DNA of 64,000 nt from CAVALG01 sp045576295 (GTDB taxonomy: Bacteria > Bacillota > Clostridia > Oscillospirales > Acutalibacteraceae), in the NCBI GenBank assembly GCA_045576295.1, contig JAZNGF010000010.1, forward strand, positions 1 through 64,000, given 5' to 3'. The notes below the pieces were generated by a model. It worked only from the letters and a program-made list of their open reading frames with translations. It made no database searches and was not told the DNA's origin. How positions within the stretch are numbered: position 1 is the stretch's first letter; each line of letters opens with the position of its first letter. A program made the translations under genes and the position numbers. Positions 42,064 through 50,114 of this stretch are shown here, in pieces.

Positions 42064-42528
42064 ATATCATCTCGTTCATTGGATTAACCTCTTTTTTAAA
42101 TAATAGTTTTTATATATATGTTATGCCATTGGTATATCCTCTTTTTGATCTCACCTTTTTGTTTGATAATTTGTATTTAATAACTGATCAGCCCATTGGT
42201 GTTTACCTCTCATTATTTTCTAAAGAGACTGTAGTAAAATTTCGGACCCACCTCTTTCACTAAGGACGTAAAAATCAAATAAACATATTATCCAAAACTC
42301 GTGTTTTTCAGGTTATCAATTCAAAATGATGAACATCTATATTAAATTTTTATTTATAGCTTAACTCTACTAAACCTTTTATTATCGGTACGTCCTTCGC
42401 GTGTTAAACTTATTAGCTTAAACTTTCATTTTGTTTAATCGGTTAAACTATAAACCTTTACATTACACTTTCATTTGTACATCGGGACCATCTCCTTGAT
42501 GTTTACTTTGAGAGTTGCTTCTCTTTTC
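42025..42528 (-). ncRNA. Candidate ~500-nt RNA with repeated SD-start-stop modules
   Basis: Consensus promoter and strong terminator enclose about 500 nt with no ORF of useful length. Six Shine-Dalgarno-like motifs (aaggag, gaaggac, aaagagg, gagagg, aagagga, aagagg) are spread along it. Four are followed 7-9 nt later by ATG and an almost immediate stop: MYK (42482-42471), MG (42196-42188), MA (42129-42121), MNEMI (42079-42062). Two others lead into ATA or ATT. The last three share AGAGG-N5-8-CCAATG. A 9-bp complement aaggacgta/tacgtcctt could mask the second module. The family is not recognised. Confidence 0.55.
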
Positions 42529-42534
42529 ATCTAT

Positions 42535-42563
42535 ATAATAGCATAGGTTTTGTGTATTGTCAA
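42535..42563 (-). promoter_or_regulatory. Consensus promoter of the minus-strand RNA
   Basis: On the minus strand TTGACA (42563-42558), exactly 17 bp, TATTAT (42540-42535). The start is expected near 42528. Confidence 0.8.
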
Positions 42564-42621
42564 CACTTATTTTCAACATTTTAAAAAATTTTTTATAAAA
42601 GTTACAAAAGTTATCAACAAT

Positions 42622-42657
42622 GGTGGGAATGCATATATTCACCCATAAATATATGCA
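42622..42657. promoter_or_regulatory. Hairpin and shared 14-mer upstream of the DUF1292 gene
   Basis: tgcatatatt (42630-42639) and aatatatgca (42648-42657) form a perfect 10-bp inverted repeat 22 bp before the -35. It overlaps ggtgggaatgcata (42622-42635), found again exactly at 34520-34533 upstream of azlC. It is a possible operator. Confidence 0.45.
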
Positions 42658-42678
42658 GCCAATTTTATTAATATGTTA

Positions 42679-42707
42679 TTGACTATTTGTGTGATTTTGG
42701 TTAAAAT
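42679..42707 (+). promoter_or_regulatory. Promoter of the DUF1292 gene
   Basis: TTGACT (42679-42684), 17-bp spacer, TAAAAT (42702-42707). Confidence 0.7.
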
Positions 42708-42743
42708 ATTAATAGAAAAGACTACTTGTTTTGGAGGTACGTT

Positions 42744-43046
42744 ATGAGCGAAGTGAACCAAGAATATAACCCCGATATTGTTAGCCTTACTGACGATGAA
42801 GGCAAAGAATATAACTTTGAAGTGCTTGATGCTATAGAAACCGATGAAGCGCGCTATGTGGCATTGCTTCCGGTTTATGATAACCCTGAAGAAATTTTAA
42901 ACGACAGTGGAGAGCTTGTTATTCTTCGCGTGGCAGAAGAAGACGGCGAGGAGTATTTTGAAGACATTGAAGATGACGACGAATACGATACTATAGCCGA
43001 TGCTTTTATCGCAAGGCTTCAAGATTCATTTGAAATAGAAGAATAA
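42744..43046 (+). CDS. DUF1292 domain protein (YrzB-like)
   Basis: 100 residues, very acidic, no membrane segment. The DUF1292 pattern is visible: VSLTDDEGKEYNFEVLDAIE, then YVALLPV and an acidic EEDGEEYFEDIEDDDEYD run. Function unknown; relatives are common next to Holliday-junction resolvase and alaS genes, not so here. ATG 42744 has ttggaggtac upstream. Confidence 0.88.
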   Translation: MSEVNQEYNPDIVSLTDDEGKEYNFEVLDAIETDEARYVALLPVYDNPEEILNDSGELVILRVAEEDGEEYFEDIEDDDEYDTIADAFIARLQDSFEIEE

Positions 43047-43051
43047 TATTC

Positions 43052-43253
43052 ATCCTGCCCTGTTCGCGAATCGCGAGCCCTTATAACCCTACAACCTTTA
43101 ATTTTGGGAGCGTCACTCCGGCGGCGGGACTGCAGACCTCCCGCTATGGGGGCAACGAGCCGCCCTTAGCGGAAGAAGGGAGCGCAAAACCGCTGGGTTA
43201 GCACCCACCTGCTTACAGCAGGTTATCAATGGCCGTTTACGGCAGGGCGGGGG
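43052..43253 (+). ncRNA. ssrS: 6S RNA
   Basis: About 200 nt, starting 6 bp after the DUF1292 gene. The ends pair (cctgccctg at 43054-43062 with cagggcggg at 43243-43251). The 5' TGTTCGCGAA...GCGAGCCC and the 3' ATGGCCGTTTACGGCAGGGC segments are characteristic of 6S RNA. An internal GC-rich arm (ctccggcggcgggac, gcggaagaaggg) flanks the bubble. 6S RNA binds the SigA holoenzyme and mimics an open promoter. A terminator follows at 43309. The identification is from memory of the family, not a model search. Confidence 0.78.
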
Positions 43254-43308
43254 TTTGAATTTTAATATTTGGTTAAATGCTTTATTATAGAATTGAATAT
43301 ATAAATTT

Positions 43309-43341
43309 CACCGCAGACTATATTTCTGCGGTGTTTCTTTT
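43309..43341 (+). terminator. Terminator downstream of 6S RNA
   Basis: Perfect 9-bp stem caccgcaga/tctgcggtg, 7-nt loop, then tttctttt. Confidence 0.85.
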
Positions 43342-43391
43342 ATAACCTGTATAATAAAACATGTAAACATAAAAATGGAGATATTGCGTAT

Positions 43392-43802
43392 ATGGAATTA
43401 TTAGAAATAACTGAAATTGATAAACAATTGATAAAAGAGGGTTTGGATGTACTGTCAAAAAACTTTGACGATGGTGTATATAACCACACTGTTGGCTGTG
43501 CTTTATTATGCAAAAACGGAAATATTTATAAAGGGGTAAATTGCGATGGTATTCATGGCTCTTGTGCCGAATACATTACAATGGGTATGGCTATATCGGC
43601 AGGTGAAAGGGAATTTGAAACAATCGTTGCGGTTCACGAAAAGCATCTTAATTGTGTTGTTTCTCCATGCGGAAATTGCCGGCAAATGTTGTTTGAGTAT
43701 TGCCCTGATATAAAAGTTATTGTGAATGATAATAACGGGCATTTAATAAAAGTGTATGCCAAGGATTTATTGCCTTTTGCATGGAAACCTGTAGAGTGTT
43801 AA
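43392..43802 (+). CDS. Cytidine deaminase family protein
   Basis: Zinc-dependent deaminase of 136 residues. The zinc and catalytic residues are C58 and E60 (SCAE) and C93/C96 (SPCGNCRQ), the tetrameric cytidine-deaminase arrangement. Blasticidin-S-deaminase-like relatives share it, so the substrate may be free cytidine or a related nucleoside. The gene is AT-richer than its neighbours, hinting at transfer. ATG 43392 follows tggagata. Confidence 0.85.
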   Translation: MELLEITEIDKQLIKEGLDVLSKNFDDGVYNHTVGCALLCKNGNIYKGVNCDGIHGSCAEYITMGMAISAGEREFETIVAVHEKHLNCVVSPCGNCRQMLFEYCPDIKVIVNDNNGHLIKVYAKDLLPFAWKPVEC

Positions 43803-43867
43803 TGAATGTATAATTAGCCTTCTCCCACCGGAGAAGGCAAGCGTGCCGGTCACCACTAAAAAACAAA

Positions 43868-43909
43868 ACTCTCGTAGGCTTGTATGGTAGCCTATGGGAG
43901 TTTTGTGTT
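43868..43909. terminator. Bidirectional terminator cytidine deaminase / LDH
   Basis: Stem aaaactctcgtaggct/agcctatgggagtttt with two mismatches and A/T tails on both sides. A second hairpin gccttctcc/ggagaaggc lies at 43818-43839. Confidence 0.75.
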
Positions 43910-43931
43910 ATATAAGATTTGCTTACACGGA

Positions 43932-44918
43932 TTAATGCGTTTTAACCTCGTTAACAAGTTCAGCGCCTTCGAAAAACGCTTTGATGTTTTCCATAGTTGT
44001 TTCGGCAATATTCTCAAGTGCGCCATGGGTTAAAAAAGCCTGGTGCGAGGTTACAATAACATTAGGCAGTGAAATAAGCCTTGCTAAAATATCATCCTGA
44101 ATAATCTGTTCGGAATGGTCTTCAAAAAACAGTTCAGATTCTTCTTCGTAAACGTCAAGGCAGGCACCGCCGAGCTTATGCGTTTTAAGCGCCTCTAAAA
44201 GCTCTTCAGCATCGATAAGCCCGCCGCGCGAAGTGTTTATAATATAAGCGCCGTTCTTCATTTTTGAAATCGACTCTTTATTTATAAGGTGGGTGTTTTC
44301 TTTTGTTAAGGGGCAGTGAAGCGATATAATATCGCTTGAGCTTATTAAATTTTCAAGCGAAGTGTATTCAATATCGCAGTTTTCGGCAGGGTAGGGGTCG
44401 TAGGCTAAAACACGCATACCAAAGCCCTTGCAGATGTTAATGAAGCACTGACCGATTTTACCCGTTCCTATGACGCCTGCGGTTTTGCCGAAAAGGTCAA
44501 GCCCGGTAAGGCCATTTAATGTGAAGTTAAAATCGCGCGTTCTGAGATACGCCTTGTGGATCCTTCTAACAAGGGTTAAAAGCATGCCAATGCTGTGCTC
44601 GGCAACGGCCGAGGGGGAGTATGCCGGAACCCTAACAATGGTGATTTTTCCTGCGGCTGCACGGCGGTCAACATTATTAAAGCCTGCACAGCGAAGTGCA
44701 ATAAGGCGGATTCCAAGGTCGTATAATGTGTCGATTGTTTCTTTACATATTTCGTCGTTAACAAAGGCAATAACAGCATCGCACCCTTTAGCAAGGGCGG
44801 CCGTGTCGGGGTTTAGCCTGGTTTCGAAATATTTTATTTTGCAGTTATATTTGCCCGATAGTTTGTCAAACTCCACCGTGTCGTATGGTTTTGTATCAAA
44901 AAAGGCTAATTTTTTCAT
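43932..44918 (-). CDS. D-lactate dehydrogenase (D-2-hydroxyacid family)
   Basis: Reduces pyruvate to D-lactate, regenerating NAD+. 328 residues. The NAD motif is GVIGTGKIGQCF near 148. Catalytic Arg, Glu and His fit the segments NTSRGGLID, DVYEEE and SHQAFLT. The long segment FFEDHSEQIIQDDILARL is typical of the LdhA type. Together with PFOR and malic enzyme in the window it serves pyruvate metabolism. It follows the LOG gene by 38 bp. Confidence 0.9.
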   Translation of the reverse strand: MKKLAFFDTKPYDTVEFDKLSGKYNCKIKYFETRLNPDTAALAKGCDAVIAFVNDEICKETIDTLYDLGIRLIALRCAGFNNVDRRAAAGKITIVRVPAYSPSAVAEHSIGMLLTLVRRIHKAYLRTRDFNFTLNGLTGLDLFGKTAGVIGTGKIGQCFINICKGFGMRVLAYDPYPAENCDIEYTSLENLISSSDIISLHCPLTKENTHLINKESISKMKNGAYIINTSRGGLIDAEELLEALKTHKLGGACLDVYEEESELFFEDHSEQIIQDDILARLISLPNVIVTSHQAFLTHGALENIAETTMENIKAFFEGAELVNEVKTH

Positions 44919-44956
44919 CGTTTCAGCTCCTTAGAGTTATATAAGTATTATGCCCT

Positions 44957-45532
44957 TTAAATATCTTTTAATTTATAAACGCTGATATTTTTAGGGGTGT
45001 AGCCCTCGAGATAATCAACAAGTTCTTGCGGGTCGCTAATAACCTCGTATAACTCCTTGCAGTTTTCGGTTACGAAGCCTTCTTTAATTGCATTTTCTAT
45101 CATAGCGGTGATATGGTCGAAATACCCATTAACGTTGAAAAGCGCTATTGCCTTGTTGTGGCGGTTAAGCTGGCGAAGGGTTAAAATTTCAAAAAACTCA
45201 TCGAACGTGCCTATTCCGCCGGGGGCCACAACAAACGCGTCTGACATTTCTTCAAGCATCTTTTTGCGCTCGCGCATATTATCGGGGTAGTAAAATTCTG
45301 TGCAGTGTTCGAAAAACGCGCCGTCAACATTAAAAAATGAAGGAGCGACACCAATGACCTTGCCACCACCTTCATAAGTTCCGCGTGCTGCTGCACCCAT
45401 AAGGCCGCCGGCACCGCCGCCGAATACAATTCCGTGCCCGTGCGCACCGAAGCAACGCCCCAAGTTTTCGGTTGCTTCAATGTATGATTTATCAATGTTG
45501 TTGCTTGATGCGCCGTATACGCAAATGTTCAT
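44957..45532 (-). CDS. LOG family protein (TIGR00730)
   Basis: 191 residues with the Rossmann-like LOG fold. GGGAGGLMGAAARG near 40 and PGGIGTFDEFFEIL near 105 are the cytokinin phosphoribohydrolase-type motifs. Bacterial members hydrolyse nucleoside monophosphates to base and ribose phosphate; the real substrate is open. ATG 45532 has ggagga upstream and overlaps the DUF523 gene by 4 bp. Confidence 0.9.
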   Translation of the reverse strand: MNICVYGASSNNIDKSYIEATENLGRCFGAHGHGIVFGGGAGGLMGAAARGTYEGGGKVIGVAPSFFNVDGAFFEHCTEFYYPDNMRERKKMLEEMSDAFVVAPGGIGTFDEFFEILTLRQLNRHNKAIALFNVNGYFDHITAMIENAIKEGFVTENCKELYEVISDPQELVDYLEGYTPKNISVYKLKDI

Positions 45533-45957
45533 AAAACATTCCTCCAATTATGCTCAGTATATATCTTAATGCCGTTTTTTAAAAGAAGTTCGGCAGTTAT
45601 TCCGTTACCGCGTGTGACAGTTCCTCTAAAACTACCATCATAAATTTCGCCATATCCGCAAGATGGGCTTCGCGCTTTTAAAATTGCAGTAGTTACGCCG
45701 TTTTCGGTTGCCGTTTTAAGCGTTAACTCTGCGCCTTTTGTAAACTGGATTGTAACATCATCACCTGCCCGCGAGAAAACCCTGCCGCATTTTATTTCGC
45801 TCGGCTTACGGGGGCAGGGAAGGCCGCCTAACATTTCGGGGCAAACTGGTATAACGGTGTGTATGTGCTCAAGTTCTTCAATACCGTTAATGTAATTGTT
45901 GCCGCCGTTATATTTGCAATTATAGCCCAAAAGGCAGGCGCTTACAAGTATGTTCAT
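45529..45957 (-). CDS. DUF523 family protein
   Basis: 142 residues starting MNILVSACLLGYNCKYNG. Conserved features are CPEMLGGLPCPR near 39-50 and KARSPSCGYG near 92-101, with several invariant cysteines. Function unknown. It is translationally coupled to the LOG gene and 11 bp from the NUDIX gene. Confidence 0.9.
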   Translation of the reverse strand: MNILVSACLLGYNCKYNGGNNYINGIEELEHIHTVIPVCPEMLGGLPCPRKPSEIKCGRVFSRAGDDVTIQFTKGAELTLKTATENGVTTAILKARSPSCGYGEIYDGSFRGTVTRGNGITAELLLKNGIKIYTEHNWRNVL

Positions 45958-45968
45958 AACATTCTCCG

Positions 45969-46424
45969 CTATTCTATGAATTCGTGGCTCACAAGGCTGT
46001 CGCCTTTATAAACAAGTCTTAGCCTGAAAAACTTGCAATCAGTCGCAACCTTTTCAAGAAAGATTTTATCCCCTTCCCACATCGGTATAAGGTTAAGCTT
46101 TGCTTTGTCTATCCAGCCAAGCTCGCCTTCATCGCATTCGGTAATCTCACCTTCGAAATGTTTAGAATTAAAAACGTGCATATATTCATTTTCATATATG
46201 TCAGATACAAACTCAACAATGCCACAGTATTTATAGGATTTAAGGGTAAGTCCCGTTTCTTCAAAAACTTCGCGAAGCGCACACTGTTCTGGCGTTTCGC
46301 CCGGTTCGAACTTGCCGCCGATACCTATCCATTTGCCATGGTTATAGTCGTTTTTCTTTTTCGTTCGGTGAAGCAGTAAATACTTGCCATCTTTTTCGAT
46401 ATAACAAACAGAGGTGTTTTTCAT
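45969..46424 (-). CDS. NUDIX hydrolase (MutT/8-oxo-dGTPase-like)
   Basis: 151 residues. The NUDIX box reads GGKFEPGETPEQCALREVFEETGL (G-x5-E-x7-REVxEExG satisfied) near 35-58. The protein starts NTSVCYIEKDGKYLLLHR, typical of MutT-type nucleotide sanitisers. ATG 46424 follows caaggagcaaatt. It heads a leftward cluster with DUF523, LOG and D-LDH. Confidence 0.9.
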   Translation of the reverse strand: MKNTSVCYIEKDGKYLLLHRTKKKNDYNHGKWIGIGGKFEPGETPEQCALREVFEETGLTLKSYKYCGIVEFVSDIYENEYMHVFNSKHFEGEITECDEGELGWIDKAKLNLIPMWEGDKIFLEKVATDCKFFRLRLVYKGDSLVSHEFIE

Positions 46425-46448
46425 AATTTGCTCCTTGATATAAAATAA

Positions 46449-46475
46449 ATGTGGCTTAAACAATTTAAGCCACAT
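46449..46475 (-). terminator. Terminator of the CarD gene
   Basis: Perfect 12-bp stem atgtggcttaaa/tttaagccacat with a 3-nt loop, then tttattttat on the minus strand. Confidence 0.85.
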
Positions 46476-46491
46476 AAAATGCACATACAGA

Positions 46492-47001
46492 TTAGATAGC
46501 CTTACAGTTGTTGAAATTTGAAATAAGAGCATCTTTAATTTCATCGTATGTTTTATTAAGCGCTGTTGCAAGCTCGCCGTATAAAAGTTTTTCGGAATTA
46601 ATAAGGAAAAATTCATCGGTTTGGCGAAGTTTTTTGCCGCACCCTGAAAGTTCATTCGCTTTTTGGTGTATGGTTTTAACAAGCCATAACCATTTAGAAC
46701 AATCGCAGGAGTGCATTGCTTCGCGAAAAATATCGTTGCGAAGGCGGTAATTATCTTCCCATTCGGTTGAAAGGGTTTTGGATTCCTCTAAAAGGCGAGC
46801 CGCCTCGCCAGTGCCTATTGTATCCCGCAGAATGATTTTTTTGTTATTAACCGGAATTTTAACCGTTGTGTTTTTTGAAAAAACAGGGTTTAACACATAG
46901 TATTTGCTGTTTTCTCTGCCGGGAACATGTTCTTCTGTTATATCGCTGATTATGCAAACTCCGGTTAAACCGTAAACCACATAATCTCCAATATTATACA
47001 T
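46492..47001 (-). CDS. CarD family transcriptional regulator
   Basis: 169 residues. The N-terminal RNA-polymerase-interacting Tudor-like domain is about 1-65 (MYNIGDYVVYGLTGVCIISDI, then YYVLNPVF). The helical C-terminal half should contact DNA. CarD proteins stabilise open promoters at rRNA and stress genes. An extended -10 (TGT then TATAAT, minus strand 47032-47027) lies just upstream. Monocistronic between two terminators. Confidence 0.88.
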   Translation of the reverse strand: MYNIGDYVVYGLTGVCIISDITEEHVPGRENSKYYVLNPVFSKNTTVKIPVNNKKIILRDTIGTGEAARLLEESKTLSTEWEDNYRLRNDIFREAMHSCDCSKWLWLVKTIHQKANELSGCGKKLRQTDEFFLINSEKLLYGELATALNKTYDEIKDALISNFNNCKAI

Positions 47002-47026
47002 AATTTATACCTCACATTTCCTTTAT

Positions 47027-47032
47027 ATTATA
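47027..47032 (-). promoter_or_regulatory. Extended -10 promoter of the CarD gene
   Basis: On the minus strand TATAAT at 47032-47027 is preceded by TGT (extended -10). No good -35 is seen (TTATAT at 17 bp). Confidence 0.5.
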
Positions 47033-47132
47033 ACACATTTTCTCGAAAAATATAAGACTTTTTTGCAAAAAATGCTGATTTTAAGCAAAGTTTTTTGCTA
47101 TAAAGGGTGTGAGGTTTATGTTTTAAATTATA

Positions 47133-47162
47133 AAAGAAGCACTCGGCTGAGTGCTTCTTTTT
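47133..47162. terminator. Terminator of the large secreted-protein gene
   Basis: Perfect stem aagaagcactc/gagtgcttctt, loop ggct, with T-runs on both strands. Confidence 0.85.
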
Positions 47163-47171
47163 TGCTTGCAT

Positions 47172-49715
47172 TTATTCAACAGGTTGCCAACCGTTTTTGT
47201 TGTCGAGCACAAGTTCTGAAATTATGTTGCCCGCGTTATCCTGTTCGATATAGTAGCAGTGTGCGCCGCATTCGGTGCAGTAGCCTGCTTTGATTGAGTT
47301 TGTGGTGCTGTCGGCTTCTTGAACTGTAACTAAGTTATCAGCATCATAGGTGTGGCCGTATGCAGGTGCATCGGGCAGGATTTGTTCCGCGCCGCAGTCG
47401 CAAACCTGGTGGATAGAACCGTCTTGACTGCAGGTGGGTGCTATAATTGTTGTTTTCCAAATGTGGCGGCCTGTGTCTAAAACAGTGTAGTTATAATCGA
47501 TAGCTTCGATTTTTACCTCAACATTTGTAAGCTTGCCCGTGCTGCTGATTTCAATGCCCTTGTATGCACCGAAAACAGGTGTAATGTCATCGTGGCTCAT
47601 AGCGGTATACTTTCTGTAAGCGGTGGAAGCTACGGTGCTGTATTTGAGCCATGAATCATCGGCTGCGAATGCAAAACTGTCGGTCGAGAATTCCTCGGCG
47701 TATGTTGTCCACTCGGCTTCGCCGTGTGTGAGAACTGCATAGATTGAGATGGTGTTCTCAGTGTCAACCGTCATGTAATACTCAATACCGAAATCGCTAA
47801 CAGGGTAGTCGGTTGAAAGGGCTTTGGTTGTGCCGCTTTCGAAAATACCGCCCTTAACAGTGCTATAGATTTCGCTGTCTGTTCCGTTGCGTTTCGCGCC
47901 AACCCTTAGTGCGTTGGCATAAAGAAGATCATCAGATCCTAAAATGCTTGCAATGTCGAACAATGAAGCTGCATCGGTGCCAACAGCTGTTTTTGTGTTA
48001 TCGGTGAATTTGTGATACTCAATAGATCTGTTGAAGAATATGTTTGATGAAGTGCTTTCTGCAGGTGTGATTTTATATGTAAAGTATCCGTTTTCATCTT
48101 TGGCGATTATAACACCTAAGTTTCCGGTTTCTGAGAAGCCTTTGAGTGAGTAGGTTGCGCTTGCAGTGTGAGAGTCTTTTGCGAGGGGCTGCAAGTAGGT
48201 TGATGTTCCTTCAACGAAAAGCGCTTTGGTTACTAAGTCGGTGTCAACTGCTTTTTCGCCTTTTGCGTTAAGAAGGTAAGCATCAAAGTCTTTATCAACG
48301 CCTATGCTGCCGGGCATATTCATTAACGTTTCTTTATCAAGCTTTGTGGCATTATGCTCGTTGTAGAACGAAAGCTCCGATGTGCTGTCGAACTGGCTTG
48401 TATCAAGCTTAAACTTACCGTCGGGTTGAATTTGATATGTTACGCCGTCAAGCTCGTAGGTGCCTGAAGTGAGAAGAAGACCGGTTTCTTCATCGCAGAA
48501 ATAGTAGTTACCTTCAAATAATTGAAGACCGGTTAAGAAGAAGTTTCTGTAATAGAGCCTTTTGCCGCCTGCTTCTTCAATTATACCGTTTTTAATGGTG
48601 TAGGGTGAAGCGTAAACAGCGTTAACATCGGTAACAACTGATTTGAAGCCGCTCTTAGGAGCTTTTGGGCTAACTGCCACACCGAATGTGATTTCAAAAT
48701 CGGAATGGTCGCCTGCGTTGTAGTATGCTGTGTCGAGCGCTTTGGCACTGCCGTATAATGTTTTCCAATCGTTCTTTCTGGCTTCAAAGTTTTCAAGCGA
48801 GAAACAATCGGTAAGTGTACGCCAGGTGTGGTTCATAGAAGGGTCGTCGGGGTTTTCGAAAATCATATCTACATAGATGTAAACTGCATCACCCGATGCC
48901 TTTAAGTAATATTTATAAGAATATTTATCAAGAGTGTAACCTTGTTTTACCTGAACGTTAGCATCGGTTTCGTCGAAACGGATACTTGACATTTTACCGG
49001 TGGAGGTGGATTTGTTGATTTTTGTTGAAATATAGCCCTTGTTTTGAGCTACTGCGTTAACCTCGCCTGTATAGCTGCTGTCAAGAACTTCGTATGCCTG
49101 CACAATGGTGTTACCAATAGCACCGCTGCCCGAAGTTCCGCCGTCGTAAGTTTCGCTAAGATATGCAATGTTTCCGGTTTGGGTTTTAAATGTGCCATCG
49201 GTGTTATAAGGAACATAAAAAACATTCCTTAGTGTTGTTGTAAGGGTTGTGCTTGTGTTGTATGCAGATAATGAGTACACATACACACCGCCCTTATCTT
49301 TAGCGAACACAACGCCGAGCGCGTTGGGATTTGACGCAACTGCATCAGGTGTGTAGCCTGATAATTCATATGTATAAGGAACTTTGCCCTCGGGTGTTTC
49401 GAAAAGTTCAATAACGTGCTCGCCGGTGGTGGAAGGCCATACGATACCGTCTACTGCGGGTGCGTAGTTAGCTTCAACCTTACCTGTTACTTCCGGGTCG
49501 TCAGTAAAATCGATTAAGGTTTCGGGAAGATTAACATCAACCTCTTCGATATTTTCGGCAGTGGGCTGTGTGCTATCGGTGTTGTTTTGCTCTGCTAAAA
49601 GCTCAAAAGCTTCAGCAGTTTCGCCAACTGTTATAGCATTAACATAAGGAACAGCCGTAAGCAATGTGAGAACAAGAACAAGGCTTATGGCAACCTTAAA
49701 GAAACGATTATTCAT
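47172..49715 (-). CDS. Large secreted repeat protein of unknown function
   Basis: 847 residues. Signal peptide about 1-27 (ends VNA). Two related domains are visible: first near 95-350 (TYELSGYTPDAV...LGVVFAKDKGGVYVYSL), second near 520-760 (TYSLKGFSETGNLGVIIAKDENGYFTYKI). Between them lies a glucan- or choline-binding-like segment (GNYYFCDEETGLLLTSGTYELDG). The C terminus has CSQDGSIHQVCDCGAEQ and GYCTECGAH, a Cys-rich repeat common in surface proteins of gut Firmicutes. Likely surface or matrix associated. No catalytic motif is recognised. Confidence 0.75.
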   Translation of the reverse strand: MNNRFFKVAISLVLVLTLLTAVPYVNAITVGETAEAFELLAEQNNTDSTQPTAENIEEVDVNLPETLIDFTDDPEVTGKVEANYAPAVDGIVWPSTTGEHVIELFETPEGKVPYTYELSGYTPDAVASNPNALGVVFAKDKGGVYVYSLSAYNTSTTLTTTLRNVFYVPYNTDGTFKTQTGNIAYLSETYDGGTSGSGAIGNTIVQAYEVLDSSYTGEVNAVAQNKGYISTKINKSTSTGKMSSIRFDETDANVQVKQGYTLDKYSYKYYLKASGDAVYIYVDMIFENPDDPSMNHTWRTLTDCFSLENFEARKNDWKTLYGSAKALDTAYYNAGDHSDFEITFGVAVSPKAPKSGFKSVVTDVNAVYASPYTIKNGIIEEAGGKRLYYRNFFLTGLQLFEGNYYFCDEETGLLLTSGTYELDGVTYQIQPDGKFKLDTSQFDSTSELSFYNEHNATKLDKETLMNMPGSIGVDKDFDAYLLNAKGEKAVDTDLVTKALFVEGTSTYLQPLAKDSHTASATYSLKGFSETGNLGVIIAKDENGYFTYKITPAESTSSNIFFNRSIEYHKFTDNTKTAVGTDAASLFDIASILGSDDLLYANALRVGAKRNGTDSEIYSTVKGGIFESGTTKALSTDYPVSDFGIEYYMTVDTENTISIYAVLTHGEAEWTTYAEEFSTDSFAFAADDSWLKYSTVASTAYRKYTAMSHDDITPVFGAYKGIEISSTGKLTNVEVKIEAIDYNYTVLDTGRHIWKTTIIAPTCSQDGSIHQVCDCGAEQILPDAPAYGHTYDADNLVTVQEADSTTNSIKAGYCTECGAHCYYIEQDNAGNIISELVLDNKNGWQPVE

Positions 49716-50030
49716 ACAGGTACCTCCAAAACAAATGATAAGTAAGCATACTTCTAATGATACACATTCAGTTTAACATAGTTAAAACAAAAAAGCAACC
49801 TTATATTACCTTAATTTAAGTGTTTAAATCGCTTAAAAAACAATTTTGTTAAATTTGTTGAAATAATTAAGTGAAAAATTGTGCATTATTACTTTTCGTG
49901 TTACACTTTAATTGTTTTAGTAAAATAAAGCAATTATCTAAAATTTTCAAAAAATTCTAAAAAAGAGAAACAATTTTACCCATATTTTAGATTTTTGTTA
50001 AAAAAAACACAAAATTTGCACCTTTATCTA
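49716..50030. other. Divergent AT-rich intergenic region
   Basis: It separates the leftward secreted-protein gene from nifJ. On the minus strand TTAACT, 17 bp and TATCAT could serve the secreted protein. The rest is AT-rich with A/T tracts and no ORF having a ribosome site. A partial ttgttaaa motif near 49854 is not a full Rex site. Confidence 0.4.
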
Positions 50031-50059
50031 TTTACATCTAAAAATAAAAGTGTTAAAAT
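50031..50059 (+). promoter_or_regulatory. Promoter of nifJ
   Basis: TTTACA (50031-50036), 17-bp spacer, TAAAAT (50054-50059) with TGT in front (extended -10). The ~50-nt leader holds a small hairpin, tggcaa/ttgcca, at about 50071-50088. Confidence 0.7.
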
Positions 50060-50114
50060 GATACACAGTGTGGCAATTAAGGTTGCCATTAATATCAAGG
50101 GAGGAATAAACCAT

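Noticed and set aside
41961..42263. 100-codon plus-strand ORF after the murein hydrolase gene
   Set aside because: It starts at a TTG without SD and crosses two terminator hairpins; the region is better read as a minus-strand RNA unit.
44470..44934. 154-codon plus-strand ORF opposite the D-LDH gene
   Set aside because: Antisense to a clear enzyme gene, without ribosome site.
49850..49880. Rex operator upstream of nifJ
   Set aside because: Only a left half (ttgttaaa) is visible; the required inverted right half is missing.
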